From contig NC_014551.1 in assembly GCF_000196735.1 (NCBI RefSeq), positions 1,483,001-1,547,000 of the forward strand: a stretch of DNA of 64,000 nucleotides. The letters are read 5' to 3'. The notes under the pieces are model-generated. The model was not told the origin of the DNA and searched no databases. It saw only the letters and a list, made by a program, of their open reading frames with translations. The DNA is from Bacillus amyloliquefaciens DSM 7 = ATCC 23350. Lineage in GTDB: Bacteria; Bacillota; Bacilli; Bacillales; Bacillaceae. Made by a program: the position numbers and the translations under genes. Shown piece by piece: positions 42,954 to 52,992 of the stretch. Position 1 is the stretch's first letter. Each line of letters starts with the position of its first letter.

Positions 42954-43619
42954 ATGAGAAAAGAGTTTGCCGTCATCGGCCTCGGGCGCTTTGGCGGAAG
43001 TATTTGCAAAGCGTTAAGTGAAGAAGGCCTTGAGGTCATGGCGATGGATATTGATGAAGATAAAGTAAATGAATATGCCAAAATCGCATCACACGCAGTC
43101 ATCGGAGATTCAACCGATGAATCGGTGCTGAAAAACTTAGGGCTGCGCAACTTTGACCACGTCATTGTGGCAATCGGCGAAAATATACAGGCGAGCATTT
43201 TAACGACGCTGATCTTAAAGGAACTCGGCGTTAACACAATCACGGTCAAAGCGCAGAACGATTATCATGAAAAAGTGCTTGCGAAAATCGGGGCTGATCA
43301 CATCGTCCACCCTGAGCGAGACATGGCAAAGCGCATCGCCCATAACATCGTATCAAATAATGTGCTTGATTATTTAGAGCTGTCCGACGAACACAGCATT
43401 GTGGAGATCGTGGCCAACAGCAGGCTTGCGGGTAACACACTGCTTGATCTGGACATCCGGGCGAAGTACGGCATTAATATCGTGGCCATCAAGAGAGAAA
43501 AAGAAGTGATCGTATCTCCGCTGGCGACTGAAATGATCCAAAAAGAAGATATTCTCATCGTTATCGGCTCTCTTACGGATATTTCCCGATTCGAAAAAAG
43601 AGTGCTTCATACAAAGTGA
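42954..43619 (+). CDS. ktrC: Potassium uptake regulatory subunit KtrC
   Basis: A 221-residue RCK-type gating protein: N-terminal Rossmann RCK domain (about 1-135) with the nucleotide motif GLGRFGGSICKALSEEG and a C-terminal TrkA-C domain (about 140-220) that binds c-di-AMP in this family. It pairs with the membrane subunit KtrD, encoded elsewhere, for low-affinity potassium uptake. The ATG follows AAAGGAG, and a terminator follows directly. Confidence 0.94.
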   Translation: MRKEFAVIGLGRFGGSICKALSEEGLEVMAMDIDEDKVNEYAKIASHAVIGDSTDESVLKNLGLRNFDHVIVAIGENIQASILTTLILKELGVNTITVKAQNDYHEKVLAKIGADHIVHPERDMAKRIAHNIVSNNVLDYLELSDEHSIVEIVANSRLAGNTLLDLDIRAKYGINIVAIKREKEVIVSPLATEMIQKEDILIVIGSLTDISRFEKRVLHTK

Positions 43620-43620
43620 A

Positions 43621-43650
43621 AAGCCGTCCGTAAAAGGACGGTCTTTTTTA
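43621..43650 (+). terminator. Terminator of ktrC
   Basis: GCCGTCC and GGACGGT form the stem with a 6-base loop, followed by CTTTTTT. Confidence 0.85.
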
Positions 43651-43703
43651 TATGTCAGAATAGAAAGACATTTATCGTGTAAGCGGTATTTTCTGCAGTT
43701 TTT

Positions 43704-43732
43704 ATTGACTATGATCAGGCGATCCGATAGCA
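43704..43732 (+). promoter_or_regulatory. Sigma-A promoter of adeC
   Basis: TTGACT and TAGCAT are separated by 17 bp, about 37 bp before the TTG start of adeC. No purine riboswitch-like fold was evident in the short leader. Confidence 0.5.
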
Positions 43733-43768
43733 TATTGTACCATATAAAGAAAAAGAGGAGGCCTCATT

Positions 43769-45502
43769 TTGAACAAAGAAACACTGGCTGAACGGCTGAA
43801 TGCATCAGCCGGCAGACAAAAAGCCGATACCGTCATTAAAAACGGAAAAATCATGGATGTATTTAACCAGGAATGGATTTCTGCAGATATCGCCATTACG
43901 GACGGAGTGATTGTCGGATTGGGCGAGTATGAAGGGAAAGAAGTCATTGATGCAGAAGGTCAAATGATCGTTCCGGGCTTTATTGACGGACATGTTCATA
44001 TCGAGTCCTCTATGGTTACTCCGATTGAATTTGCAAAAGCCGTCCTCCCCCACGGAGTGACTACTGTCATTACTGATCCTCACGAAATTGCGAACGTTTC
44101 CGGGGCAAAAGGCATTTCATTTATGATAGAGCAGGCGAAAAAAGCGCCTCTGAACATTCGTTTCATGCTTCCTTCCTGTGTTCCCGCGGCAAGCTTTGAA
44201 CGCTCAGGAGCTGTATTAAAAGCCGCAGATTTAAAGCCTTTTTATCAGGAAAAAGAGGTGCTGGGGCTTGCGGAAGTTATGGATTATGTGTCTGTTGCGG
44301 AAGGCGAAGAGGATATGCTTGAGAAACTGCTTGATGCCAAGCATCACGGAAAGCGGATTGACGGGCATTTAGCCGGACTGTCTTCAGATATCATCAATAT
44401 ATACAGGACCGCATCGGTGTCAAATGATCATGAAGTGACGACAAAAGCCGAGGCGCTGGACAGAATCAGACGGGGAATGTATGTCATGCTGCGCGAAGGA
44501 TCGGTGGCTAAAAATACGCTCAATGTGCTGCCGGCGGTGAATGAAAAAAATGCACGGCGCTTTTTCTTTTGTACGGATGATAAACATGTAGACGATCTGC
44601 TTTCAGAAGGAAGTGTGAACCACCAAGTCAAAATGGCGATAAAGGCGGGACTTGATCCATTCCTTGCGTATCAGCTCGCCAGCTTAAATGCGGCCGAGTG
44701 CTACGACCTTGAAACAAAAGGGGCGGTTGCGCCGGGTTTTGACGCAGATCTGCTGTTTATTTCAGATTTGCGGGAGGCTGCCGTCACGAAGACCATGGTC
44801 GCCGGACGGACCGTTGCCGAGAACGGACGCACGGTTTATGAACAGTCTGCCGGCTCTTATTCTCCGGATCAGGCGCTGTTGGATACAGTGCGGCTGAAAG
44901 CGCCGCTCACTGAATCTGATTTTCATATGCCGATTCAAGAGGGCAGGCAAATGAATGTAATCGAAATCATACCGAATCATTTGGAAACGAGGAAAAAAGA
45001 AGTGCCTGCGCCATCTGCTGACGCATTTTGTTCTGATACACAAAATGATTTATTAAAAATCGCCGTCGCAGAGCGGCACAGCGGAGAAAAAATGATAGGG
45101 CTCGGAATTGTACAAGGATTCGGGTTAAAAGAAGGCGCCATTGCCACAACCATTTCTCACGATTCCCACAATATCATCGCTGTCGGTACAAACGATGCCG
45201 ATTTGGCAAGAGCAATCAACAGGCTCCGTGACACCGGGGGAGGGTTAACAGCCGTGAAAAACGGAGAATTGCTTCACTCTGTTCCGCTTCCGATCGCCGG
45301 GCTTTTGTCTGATAAGTCCGCGGAATGGGTGAATGACAGTTTGGGCGTGCTTCATGAAAAGCTTCCTCTGCTCGGATTCACCGGTGATTTCAACCCGTTT
45401 CTCACATTATCGTTTTTAGCGCTTCCCGTCATTCCGGACATTAAAATGACGGCAGCGGGTCTGTTTGATGTTAAGGCCTTTCAGCATATTCCGCTTCAAT
45501 AA
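43769..45502 (+). CDS. adeC: Adenine deaminase AdeC
   Basis: A 577-residue amidohydrolase converting adenine to hypoxanthine and ammonia. Metal ligands are in FIDGHVHIESSM (about 72-83) and the downstream DPHEIANV and RIDGHLAGLSSD segments; the C-terminal domain has ISHDSHNI. It salvages adenine and supplies ammonia. TTG start behind GAGGAGG. It has its own promoter and a strong terminator shared with rnjA. Confidence 0.95.
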   Translation: MNKETLAERLNASAGRQKADTVIKNGKIMDVFNQEWISADIAITDGVIVGLGEYEGKEVIDAEGQMIVPGFIDGHVHIESSMVTPIEFAKAVLPHGVTTVITDPHEIANVSGAKGISFMIEQAKKAPLNIRFMLPSCVPAASFERSGAVLKAADLKPFYQEKEVLGLAEVMDYVSVAEGEEDMLEKLLDAKHHGKRIDGHLAGLSSDIINIYRTASVSNDHEVTTKAEALDRIRRGMYVMLREGSVAKNTLNVLPAVNEKNARRFFFCTDDKHVDDLLSEGSVNHQVKMAIKAGLDPFLAYQLASLNAAECYDLETKGAVAPGFDADLLFISDLREAAVTKTMVAGRTVAENGRTVYEQSAGSYSPDQALLDTVRLKAPLTESDFHMPIQEGRQMNVIEIIPNHLETRKKEVPAPSADAFCSDTQNDLLKIAVAERHSGEKMIGLGIVQGFGLKEGAIATTISHDSHNIIAVGTNDADLARAINRLRDTGGGLTAVKNGELLHSVPLPIAGLLSDKSAEWVNDSLGVLHEKLPLLGFTGDFNPFLTLSFLALPVIPDIKMTAAGLFDVKAFQHIPLQ

Positions 45503-45537
45503 AAAAACTGCACTCGTGATGAGTGCAGTTTTTTTAT
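45501..45537. terminator. Bidirectional terminator between adeC and rnjA
   Basis: AAAAAACTGCACTC and GAGTGCAGTTTTTT form a 14-bp stem with a 5-base loop. Confidence 0.95.
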
Positions 45538-45538
45538 T

Positions 45539-47206
45539 TTAGACCTCCATAATGATCGGAAGGATCATCGGGCGGCGTTTTGTTTTTTCGTATAGGAACG
45601 GAGCAAGCGTGTCGGTGATTTCGTTTTTAATTTCGGACCACTGCGTTGTTTTCCGATCCATTACTTTCTCCAGATGGTTCGAAATGAGCTGCTGCGCGTC
45701 GTTGATTAAATCACCGGATTCTCTCATGTATACAAAACCTCTTGAAATTAAATCAGGTCCTGCTGATACCTTAAAGTCATCCATATTGATGCTGACAACA
45801 ACGATAACAAGGCCTTCTTCTGAAAGAATGCGGCGGTCGCGGAGCACGATATTGCCGATATCACCGATTCCGCTTCCGTCAATGTAAACGGAGCCGGACG
45901 GAATTTTGCCTGCAACAGCGGCTTCTTCTCCTTTGAGCGCGAGCACTTCGCCATTGTCCATGATGAAGCAGTTTTCTTCAGGTATGCCGCAATCAGTCGC
46001 GAGTTTGACGTGCATTTTCTGCATTCTGTACTCCCCGTGAATCGGCATGAAGAACTTCGGTTTGATCAGGCGGAGCATTAATTTCTGTTCTTCCTGTCCG
46101 CCGTGTCCGGATGTATGAATGTCATTCAATGAACCGTGAATGACTTCAGCGCCCGCACGGTATAACTGGTTGATGGTGCGGCTTACGCTGATTGTGTTTC
46201 CGGGAATCGGAGAGGAAGAAAAGACGACCGTATCTCCGGGGTTAATGGATATCTGACGGTGCGTGCCGTTAGCGATGCGTGATAACGCCGCCATCGGTTC
46301 ACCCTGGCTTCCCGTACATAAAATCGTTACTTTATTGGCAGGCATACGATTGATTTCGTTATGCTCAATAAACGTATTTTTAGGACAGCTGATGTACCCG
46401 AGAGTTTGTCCGATTTCAATAGCCGATTCCATGCTGCGTCCGAATACGGCAACTTTTCTGCCGTTTAAAACGGCTGCTTCAATCACCTGCTGAAGCCGGT
46501 GTATGTTCGAAGCAAATGTCGCAAATATAATTCTGCCGTCCACTTTTCGGAAAATATCGTGAATGCTTTCGCCTACGCGGCGTTCTGACATGGTGAAATC
46601 GGGCACCTCACTGTTTGTACTGTCAGAAAGCAGGCACAAGACGCCTTCTTTCCCGATTTCGGCCATCTTTGTCAGGTTTGCCGGTTCGCCTACCGGTGTA
46701 AAGTCGAACTTAAAGTCCCCGGTATGTACGATATTGCCTGGCGGTGTTTTGACGACGATTCCGTATGAATCCGGAATGCTGTGTGTCGTTCTGAAGAAGG
46801 ATACAGACGTCTTCCGGAACTTAACGATGTCATCTTCACCGATGATGTTTAATTTGGTCTGTCTTAACAGCCCGTGCTCTTCAAGTTTATTCCGAAGTAA
46901 GCCGATCGCGAGTTTACCGCCGTAAACGGGAATATTTACTTGTCTGAGCAGGTACGGAATACCGCCGATATGGTCTTCGTGACCGTGGGTGATAAACAGA
47001 CCTTTAATTTTATCTTCGTTTTTTACTAAATACGTGTAATCAGGGATTACGTAATCAATGCCGAGAAGTTCATCTTCAGGAAACTTGATTCCCGCATCAA
47101 TCAGTACAATTTCATCCTGAAACTGCACCCCATACGTATTTTTCCCGATCTCGCCCAATCCGCCGAGGGCGAAAACGGCAGTCTGGTCATTTTTTACAAA
47201 TTTCAT
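45539..47206 (-). CDS. rnjA: Ribonuclease J1
   Basis: A 555-residue beta-CASP metallo-beta-lactamase. The zinc motif HGHEDHIGG contains H74, H76, D78 and H79; the beta-CASP insert and the C-terminal dimerisation domain follow. It has 5'-3' exonuclease and endonuclease activity and is central to mRNA turnover and 16S rRNA maturation. The ATG at 47206 gives the conserved start MKFVKN; an ATG three codons earlier overlaps the rpoY stop but is too close to GGAG. It is co-transcribed with rpoY. Confidence 0.95.
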   Translation of the reverse strand: MKFVKNDQTAVFALGGLGEIGKNTYGVQFQDEIVLIDAGIKFPEDELLGIDYVIPDYTYLVKNEDKIKGLFITHGHEDHIGGIPYLLRQVNIPVYGGKLAIGLLRNKLEEHGLLRQTKLNIIGEDDIVKFRKTSVSFFRTTHSIPDSYGIVVKTPPGNIVHTGDFKFDFTPVGEPANLTKMAEIGKEGVLCLLSDSTNSEVPDFTMSERRVGESIHDIFRKVDGRIIFATFASNIHRLQQVIEAAVLNGRKVAVFGRSMESAIEIGQTLGYISCPKNTFIEHNEINRMPANKVTILCTGSQGEPMAALSRIANGTHRQISINPGDTVVFSSSPIPGNTISVSRTINQLYRAGAEVIHGSLNDIHTSGHGGQEEQKLMLRLIKPKFFMPIHGEYRMQKMHVKLATDCGIPEENCFIMDNGEVLALKGEEAAVAGKIPSGSVYIDGSGIGDIGNIVLRDRRILSEEGLVIVVVSINMDDFKVSAGPDLISRGFVYMRESGDLINDAQQLISNHLEKVMDRKTTQWSEIKNEITDTLAPFLYEKTKRRPMILPIIMEV

Positions 47207-47211
47207 TCCGC

Positions 47212-47421
47212 TCATAACTCCAATACTTTAAAATTTTCGCTCTGCTTCTCATATTCTAAAAAAGCACCGTCCACAGGCTGAACAAATTCAATGTTGAATT
47301 TCTTATCTTTCAGTTTCGTTCTGACGTCCCGTTCTGAAACGCCCTCAATGTAAAGTGAATCTGTTTTTTCCCGAACAGGTACTTCGTCAGCCTTCTCTTG
47401 ATAAAATACCTTATAAATCAT
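47212..47421 (-). CDS. rpoY: RNA polymerase epsilon subunit RpoY
   Basis: A 69-residue small subunit of Gram-positive RNA polymerase (formerly YkzG). Its sequence is close to the recalled B. subtilis protein; it binds core enzyme on the cleft side and resembles the phage Gp2 inhibitor fold. It precedes rnjA, and its TGA lies within an ATGA at the rnjA start region. The ATG follows AAGGAGAG. A TATAAT -10 element lies 47 bp upstream. Confidence 0.94.
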   Translation of the reverse strand: MIYKVFYQEKADEVPVREKTDSLYIEGVSERDVRTKLKDKKFNIEFVQPVDGAFLEYEKQSENFKVLEL

Positions 47422-47502
47422 CCAAATCTCTCCTTAAATGCCGTATGTTAGACTCGCTTATTCTATTATATTCGAAAACGGATTATAAGGAAAGTCTCGA
47501 GC

Positions 47503-47538
47503 AAAAAAGGGACTTTCAAAAACCGAAAGATCCCTTTA
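47503..47538 (-). terminator. Terminator of the 23-codon gene
   Basis: On the minus strand AAAGGGATCTTTC and GAAAGTCCCTTT form a long stem around GGTTTTT, followed by TTTG. It begins at the stop codon of the small frame at 47536-47607. In plus orientation it is followed by little T. Confidence 0.7.
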
Positions 47539-47607
47539 CGCGATGACTTTTTTTCGGAGCATTCCGCCCCACTGTCTTCTGAGTTTCTTCCGTAAACGGC
47601 GCAGCAT
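47536..47607 (-). CDS. Very small Arg/Lys-rich peptide gene, function unknown
   Basis: A 23-codon frame on the minus strand encodes MLRRLRKKLRRQWGGMLRKK plus VIA. It starts with ATG four to six bases after a strong AAAGGAGG and its stop codon overlaps a terminator hairpin. Eleven of 23 residues are Arg or Lys. Such a basic peptide could bind nucleic acid or membranes. A CATACTA sequence 46-52 bp upstream of the ATG, with GAAAA 17 bp before, resembles a sigma-G promoter, so forespore expression is possible but speculative. I do not recognise a family. Confidence 0.55.
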   Translation of the reverse strand: MLRRLRKKLRRQWGGMLRKKVIA

Positions 47608-47773
47608 CGTATTCCTCCTTTGAAGCCCTTATAGCAGTAGTATGCGGAAAAACAGAATTTGTTTTCGTGGGTAAAATTGGAATTTCGTCAAGGCGGTTTG
47701 CCGGAAGAAAAACTTTCTGTATGATGATATTGAAAAAGACACGACTGATAAACGGGATAAAGGAGAAATCGAT

Positions 47774-48547
47774 ATGAAACCAAAACTGATCTTTTTTGAT
47801 ATTGACGGCACGATCTATGACCATGATAAACATATCCCTGATAGTACAAGAAGCGCCGTGGCGGCGCTTAAAGAGGCCGGCCATCATGTTTTTATCGCCA
47901 GCGGAAGGTCTCCGTTTATGGTTAGACCGATTCTGGAAGAGCTTGAGATCGAGTCATTTATCTCATACAACGGCCAGTTTGTGGTGTTTGAAGGAGAAGT
48001 CATTTATAAAAACCCGCTTCCGGAAGATGCGGTCGCGCGTTTATTAAAGCAGGCGTCAGAAGGGGAGCACCCCGTTGTATTTATGGCGGAAGACACGATG
48101 AAGACGACCGTCCCCGGGCATCCGCACGTCACCGAAGGAATCGGCAGTCTGAAAGCCCCTTATCCCGAGGTTGATGAAACATTTTATAAAGGGAAAGAAA
48201 TTTATCAGCTCCTTTTATTCTGCCGCGGACATGAAGAAAAAGCGTATGCCGCTTTTCCGGAGTTTGATTATGTCCGCTGGCATGAACTGTCAACGGACGT
48301 GCTTCCGAAGGGCGGTTCAAAAGCGGAGGGCATTAAAAGAGTGCTTGAGCGGCTTCCGTACGACATAAGCGACACTTATGCCTTCGGCGACGGACTGAAT
48401 GATCTTGAGATGATCAGTTTTGTCGGCACCGGCGTGGCGATGGGAAATGCAGTTCCAGAATTAAAGGCTGCCGCTGATTTCGTCACAAAATCGGTGGATG
48501 AAGAAGGAATCAGCTGGGCTGTCAAAGAACTGGGCCTTCTGAAATAA
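47774..48547 (+). CDS. ykrA: HAD-type phosphatase YkrA (Cof family)
   Basis: A 257-residue Cof-type haloacid dehalogenase phosphatase. Motif I is FFDIDGTIYD (7-16, nucleophile D9), motif II IASGRS, motif III lysine in GGSKAEGIKRV, and motif IV GDGLNDLEM. It dephosphorylates small metabolites; the recalled B. subtilis enzyme acts on sugar phosphates and nucleotides. The ATG follows AAAGGAG. It is closed by a strong hairpin shared with defB. Confidence 0.92.
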   Translation: MKPKLIFFDIDGTIYDHDKHIPDSTRSAVAALKEAGHHVFIASGRSPFMVRPILEELEIESFISYNGQFVVFEGEVIYKNPLPEDAVARLLKQASEGEHPVVFMAEDTMKTTVPGHPHVTEGIGSLKAPYPEVDETFYKGKEIYQLLLFCRGHEEKAYAAFPEFDYVRWHELSTDVLPKGGSKAEGIKRVLERLPYDISDTYAFGDGLNDLEMISFVGTGVAMGNAVPELKAAADFVTKSVDEEGISWAVKELGLLK

Positions 48548-48548
48548 A

Positions 48549-48582
48549 GAAAACCGGCACTTTGAGAAGTGCCGGTTTTTTT
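48549..48582. terminator. Bidirectional terminator between ykrA and defB
   Basis: AAAACCGGCACTT and AAGTGCCGGTTTT form a 13-bp stem with a 4-base loop, followed by T residues. Confidence 0.92.
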
Positions 48583-49135
48583 AACGGTCAATGGCAATAG
48601 CGTTTTCAGGTTCTTTAAACGGATTTTCTTTATCGATATGATCGTAAAACATAACGCCGTTCAGATGGTCGATTTCGTGCTGAAACACAATCGCCGGAAA
48701 ACCTTTGAGACGAATGTCAATCTGTTCACCTTCAAGCGTCGTCGCCTTTACGCGGATGCGGGCGTAGCGAGGCACATAGCCAGGGATGGGTTCGTCTACC
48801 GACAGGCAGCCTTCTCCGCTCGTCAAGTAGCTTTTTTCTACTGAGTGGCTGACGATCTTAGGGTTAAAAAGAGCATAGCTGTATAAAGTGCCTTTCGCAT
48901 CTTCTGCATGAACGGCGATCATCCGTTTTTTTACGGCTGTTTGCGGAGCGGCAAGACCGACACCGGGACGAAGCTCGTATTTCTCGGCTAATTCAGGATT
49001 TTGACTGTTTTTCACAAACTCAATCATATCAGCAAGTTGCTGTTTTTCTTCATCAGAAGCGGGAAGCTGAACCTCTTCAGCGATCTCTCTGAGCGCGGGA
49101 TGTCCGTCACGGACAATATTTTCCATAGTAATCAA
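48581..49135 (-). CDS. defB: Peptide deformylase DefB
   Basis: A 184-residue type 2 peptide deformylase. All three motifs are present: GVGLAAPQ (58-65), EGCLSV with metal ligand C110, and HEIDH with H153, E154 and H157. It removes the formyl group from nascent proteins; in B. subtilis this is the major enzyme. Translation starts at TTG seven bases after AGGAGTG, giving the conserved MITMENI start rather than the ATG three codons later. Confidence 0.95.
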   Translation of the reverse strand: MITMENIVRDGHPALREIAEEVQLPASDEEKQQLADMIEFVKNSQNPELAEKYELRPGVGLAAPQTAVKKRMIAVHAEDAKGTLYSYALFNPKIVSHSVEKSYLTSGEGCLSVDEPIPGYVPRYARIRVKATTLEGEQIDIRLKGFPAIVFQHEIDHLNGVMFYDHIDKENPFKEPENAIAIDR

Positions 49136-49202
49136 GAAACTTCACTCCTAAAGCTTAATATGTAAATTATAGCGAATTTCTTTATCGCAGCGCAATGAAA
49201 CA

Positions 49203-49230
49203 ATTGGCCAGCCATAGGAGGCTGGCCGAT
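49203..49230 (-). terminator. Hairpin after the Gly/Tyr-rich membrane protein gene
   Basis: GGCCAGCC and GGCTGGCC form a perfect 8-bp stem with a 6-base loop. The minus-strand tail AATTGTTTCATT is only partly U-rich. Confidence 0.55.
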
Positions 49231-49247
49231 GTTTATGGGGTGCCAGT

Positions 49248-49433
49248 TCAGCAGCCGCAGCCTAAATAAGCTGCACCGACGATGATTAATAAGATAAACA
49301 ATACTACGATTAATGCGAACGTGCGGCCGTATCCGCCTCCGCCGCCGTATCCGTAACCGCCGCCGTAACCGTATCCACCTCCGAAACCGCCTCCGCAGCA
49401 ACCGCCGCCAAATCCGTATCCATATCCGTACAT
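49248..49433 (-). CDS. Gly/Tyr-rich tiny membrane protein (YjcZ-like sporulation family)
   Basis: A 61-residue protein. The first 35 residues are repeats of Gly and Tyr with a CC pair ([21 protein letters not shown]), followed by a single membrane segment ending in [15 protein letters not shown] and a short LGCGC tail. The membrane part matches the 'tiny TM' family of Bacilli (YjcZ/SscA type), several members of which are spore-associated. The ATG follows GAGGAGGG. No close gene name is assigned. The repeats are coding, with many GGC/TAT-type codons. Confidence 0.8.
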   Translation of the reverse strand: MYGYGYGFGGGCCGGGFGGGYGYGGGYGYGGGGGYGRTFALIVVLFILLIIVGAAYLGCGC

Positions 49434-49682
49434 AAATAAACCCTCCTCTTTTAATTACGCTGACCCTTTATCAGCAGGGCCGGCGTCTACTATAAACTAT
49501 GTAAAAGCCGGAAAGATGTATGGTCATCCGCCCTGTTTTCTCAATTTTTTACGCAAGTATTCTCTGACAGCGCCATAATCGTCTTTACCCAGAAGATTCC
49601 GGGACTACCAATTACAGCTCAGCTATTGTCAAACGGCGTCCGGGCTTCTATAGTGGAAATTGTCAAGATTGGGGGATTTTAA

Positions 49683-50351
49683 GTGAACATGATACAAAAA
49701 AAAGTGTTAGCGGGAATCGGAGCGCTCGGCGCCGCAAGTATGCTGCTTGCAGGCTGCGGGGGAAAAGATCCGGTTGAAACGCTTCATGATTCGATGGAAA
49801 AAGCCGTACAAGCGGAAAAACCGTTTCAAAAGGAGCAGAAAACGTTAGAAAAATTGGAGAAAAAAGAAGATGAGCTGTATAACGAAGTGATTCAGCTCAA
49901 TATGAACGATTACGCCAAAATCGTTTCACTTTCAGACGAGGCCCTTAAAAACACGGAACAGCGCAAGCAGCATTTAAAAACGGAAAAAGACAGTATAGAC
50001 AATTCAGAAAAAGAATTTGAAGCCGTCACCCAAACAGCCGGCTCGATTAAAGATCAATCCATTAAGAAAAAGGCAAAAGCAGCTGCCGCACATATGGAAA
50101 AACGCTATGACTTATACGGCGCACTCTATAAAGACTATATGAAAGCCATTCAATATGATAAAGAATTGTACAGCATCATTAAGAAAAAAGACTTAACAGC
50201 AGAAGACCTTGACAAGCAGATCAGCAAAGTAAACGATTCCTACAAAAAGGTGTTAAAGCAGGCTGGGGCGTTTAACAAGCAGACAAAAGAGTATAATCAG
50301 GCCAGAGAAGAACTGTATAAAGAGGCTGGCTTTCATGTCAATGAAAACTGA
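49683..50351 (+). CDS. ykyA: Lipoprotein YkyA
   Basis: A 222-residue predicted lipoprotein with signal peptide and lipobox LAGC (Cys about 25), followed by a highly charged, mainly helical body with coiled-coil character (EKTLEKLEKKEDELYNEVIQL). It would be anchored outside the membrane. Function is unknown. The start is GTG six bases after GGGGGA; an ATG two codons later is an alternative. It precedes the pdh operon and is terminated before it. Confidence 0.85.
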   Translation: MNMIQKKVLAGIGALGAASMLLAGCGGKDPVETLHDSMEKAVQAEKPFQKEQKTLEKLEKKEDELYNEVIQLNMNDYAKIVSLSDEALKNTEQRKQHLKTEKDSIDNSEKEFEAVTQTAGSIKDQSIKKKAKAAAAHMEKRYDLYGALYKDYMKAIQYDKELYSIIKKKDLTAEDLDKQISKVNDSYKKVLKQAGAFNKQTKEYNQAREELYKEAGFHVNEN

Positions 50352-50359
50352 AAATGATG

Positions 50360-50389
50360 GAAGGTGCCGGGTACCCGGCACCTTTTTTG
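50360..50389 (+). terminator. Terminator of ykyA
   Basis: A perfect palindrome, GGTGCCGGGTACCCGGCACC, with AA before and TTTTTT after, lies 10 bp past the stop codon. Confidence 0.92.
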
Positions 50390-50528
50390 ATGCCAAAAAA
50401 CGGATATGCAATTCTATTGTAGTACAGTGAGTGTATGTATACTAGTACAGTTTGCGTCTGATGGACAGCTTGTTCCGACGGAAAAATTTAAAGCGAATAC
50501 ATTTATTTAAAATCAACATCCAAAACGA

Positions 50529-50558
50529 TTGACGGGTCTTCTTTATTTGGTGTAAACT
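50529..50558 (+). promoter_or_regulatory. Sigma-A promoter of pdhABCD
   Basis: TTGACG (50529-50534) and TAAACT (50553-50558) are 18 bp apart, leaving an untranslated leader of about 205 nt before pdhA. The region 50390-50773 contains no supported gene; the long leader holds small inverted repeats but I could not assign a known riboswitch. Confidence 0.55.
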
Positions 50559-50749
50559 AATCCATGTCAAGCGGTGTTGTATCAGTCATTTACAACTCCG
50601 CAATAATACAGTTCAGATCAGATAGTGATGATCCTACATAAAGGTTTCGGCAAACTGGGGATAGGCTAAATATATACGACTTGCTGCTAATACTTTAGGG
50701 TATCCTAAGTTTGTATGTATAAAGGAATGCACGTCTAATGACTGTTTAA

Positions 50750-51889
<1,140 letters not shown>

Positions 51890-51892
51890 GCC

Positions 51893-52870
51893 ATGGCGCA
51901 AATGACAATGATTCAAGCAATCACGGATGCGTTACGCACAGAACTGAAAAATGACGAAAATGTCTTAGTTTTCGGAGAAGACGTTGGTGTGAACGGCGGC
52001 GTATTCCGTGCGACAGAAGGATTGCAAAAAGAATTCGGTGAAGACCGTGTGTTTGACACACCGCTTGCTGAATCTGGTATCGGCGGTCTTGCCCTTGGTT
52101 TAGGCTTAAACGGTTTCCGTCCGGTAATGGAAATCCAATTCTTCGGATTTGTTTATGAAGTAATGGATTCAGTTTCTGGTCAAATGGCCCGTATGCGCTA
52201 CCGTTCTGGCGGACGCTGGACTTCACCTGTAACAATCCGCTCTCCATTCGGCGGCGGTGTTCACACTCCTGAACTTCACGCTGACAGCTTAGAAGGCCTT
52301 GTAGCTCAGCAGCCGGGTATTAAAGTCGTTATTCCGTCTACTCCGTATGACGCAAAAGGACTTTTAATTTCTGCAATTCGTGACAACGACCCTGTCGTTT
52401 TCTTAGAGCATATGAAACTTTACCGTTCTTTCCGTCAGGAAGTTCCTGAGGAAGAATACACAATCGAGCTTGGCAAAGCTGATGTGAAACGCGAAGGTAC
52501 TGACCTTTCTATCATCACATACGGAGCGATGGTTCATGAGTCGCTTAAAGCTGCCGAAGAGCTTGAAAAAGAAGGCGTTTCTGCTGAAGTTATCGACCTT
52601 CGCACTGTAAGCCCGCTTGATATCGACACAATTATTGCTTCTGTTGAAAAAACAGGCCGCGCAATTGTCGTTCAAGAGGCTCAAAAACAAGCAGGTGTCG
52701 GCGCCAACGTTGTTGCTGAAATCAACGACCGCGCGATCCTGAGCCTGGAAGCTCCGGTACTGCGTGTCGCAGCGCCTGATACAGTATTTCCTTTCTCGCA
52801 AGCTGAGAGCGTATGGCTTCCAAACCATAAAGACGTTCTTGAAACTGCGAAAAAAGTTCTTGAATTTTAA
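51893..52870 (+). CDS. pdhB: Pyruvate dehydrogenase E1 beta subunit
   Basis: A 325-residue transketolase-like beta subunit (pyrimidine-binding domain about 1-180, C-terminal domain 195-320), with [12 protein letters not shown] and the catalytic-loop segment [17 protein letters not shown]. It forms the alpha2beta2 E1 with PdhA. Its ATG is inside CCATGG after GAAGGAG at the end of pdhA, so translation is coupled. Confidence 0.98.
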   Translation: MAQMTMIQAITDALRTELKNDENVLVFGEDVGVNGGVFRATEGLQKEFGEDRVFDTPLAESGIGGLALGLGLNGFRPVMEIQFFGFVYEVMDSVSGQMARMRYRSGGRWTSPVTIRSPFGGGVHTPELHADSLEGLVAQQPGIKVVIPSTPYDAKGLLISAIRDNDPVVFLEHMKLYRSFRQEVPEEEYTIELGKADVKREGTDLSIITYGAMVHESLKAAEELEKEGVSAEVIDLRTVSPLDIDTIIASVEKTGRAIVVQEAQKQAGVGANVVAEINDRAILSLEAPVLRVAAPDTVFPFSQAESVWLPNHKDVLETAKKVLEF

Positions 52871-52886
52871 TCAGGCTTCATAACAG

Positions 52887-52911
52887 GAGGAAAAGACACG
52901 TTCTTTTCCTC
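52887..52911 (+). promoter_or_regulatory. Stem-loop in the pdhB-pdhC spacer
   Basis: GAGGAAAAGA and TCTTTTCCTC form a 10-bp stem with a 5-base loop within the 122-bp gap, followed after four bases by an A run rather than T. It is more likely an mRNA-processing or stability element dividing the pdhAB and pdhCD parts than a terminator. A smaller hairpin, AACCT with AGGTT, follows at about 52920. Confidence 0.5.
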
Positions 52912-52992
52912 TATTAAAAAACCTGTTTTAGAGGTTCAATGCTTGCGTATGCATAACTAAAATTTGCTTAATCAACTAGGAGGTCGAAAACT

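Noticed and set aside
49248-49433. Tandem repeat or CRISPR-like array from the repeating GGC/TAT pattern
   Set aside because: The repeats are short, irregular, and translate in one frame into a Gly/Tyr-rich protein with ribosome site and membrane helix.
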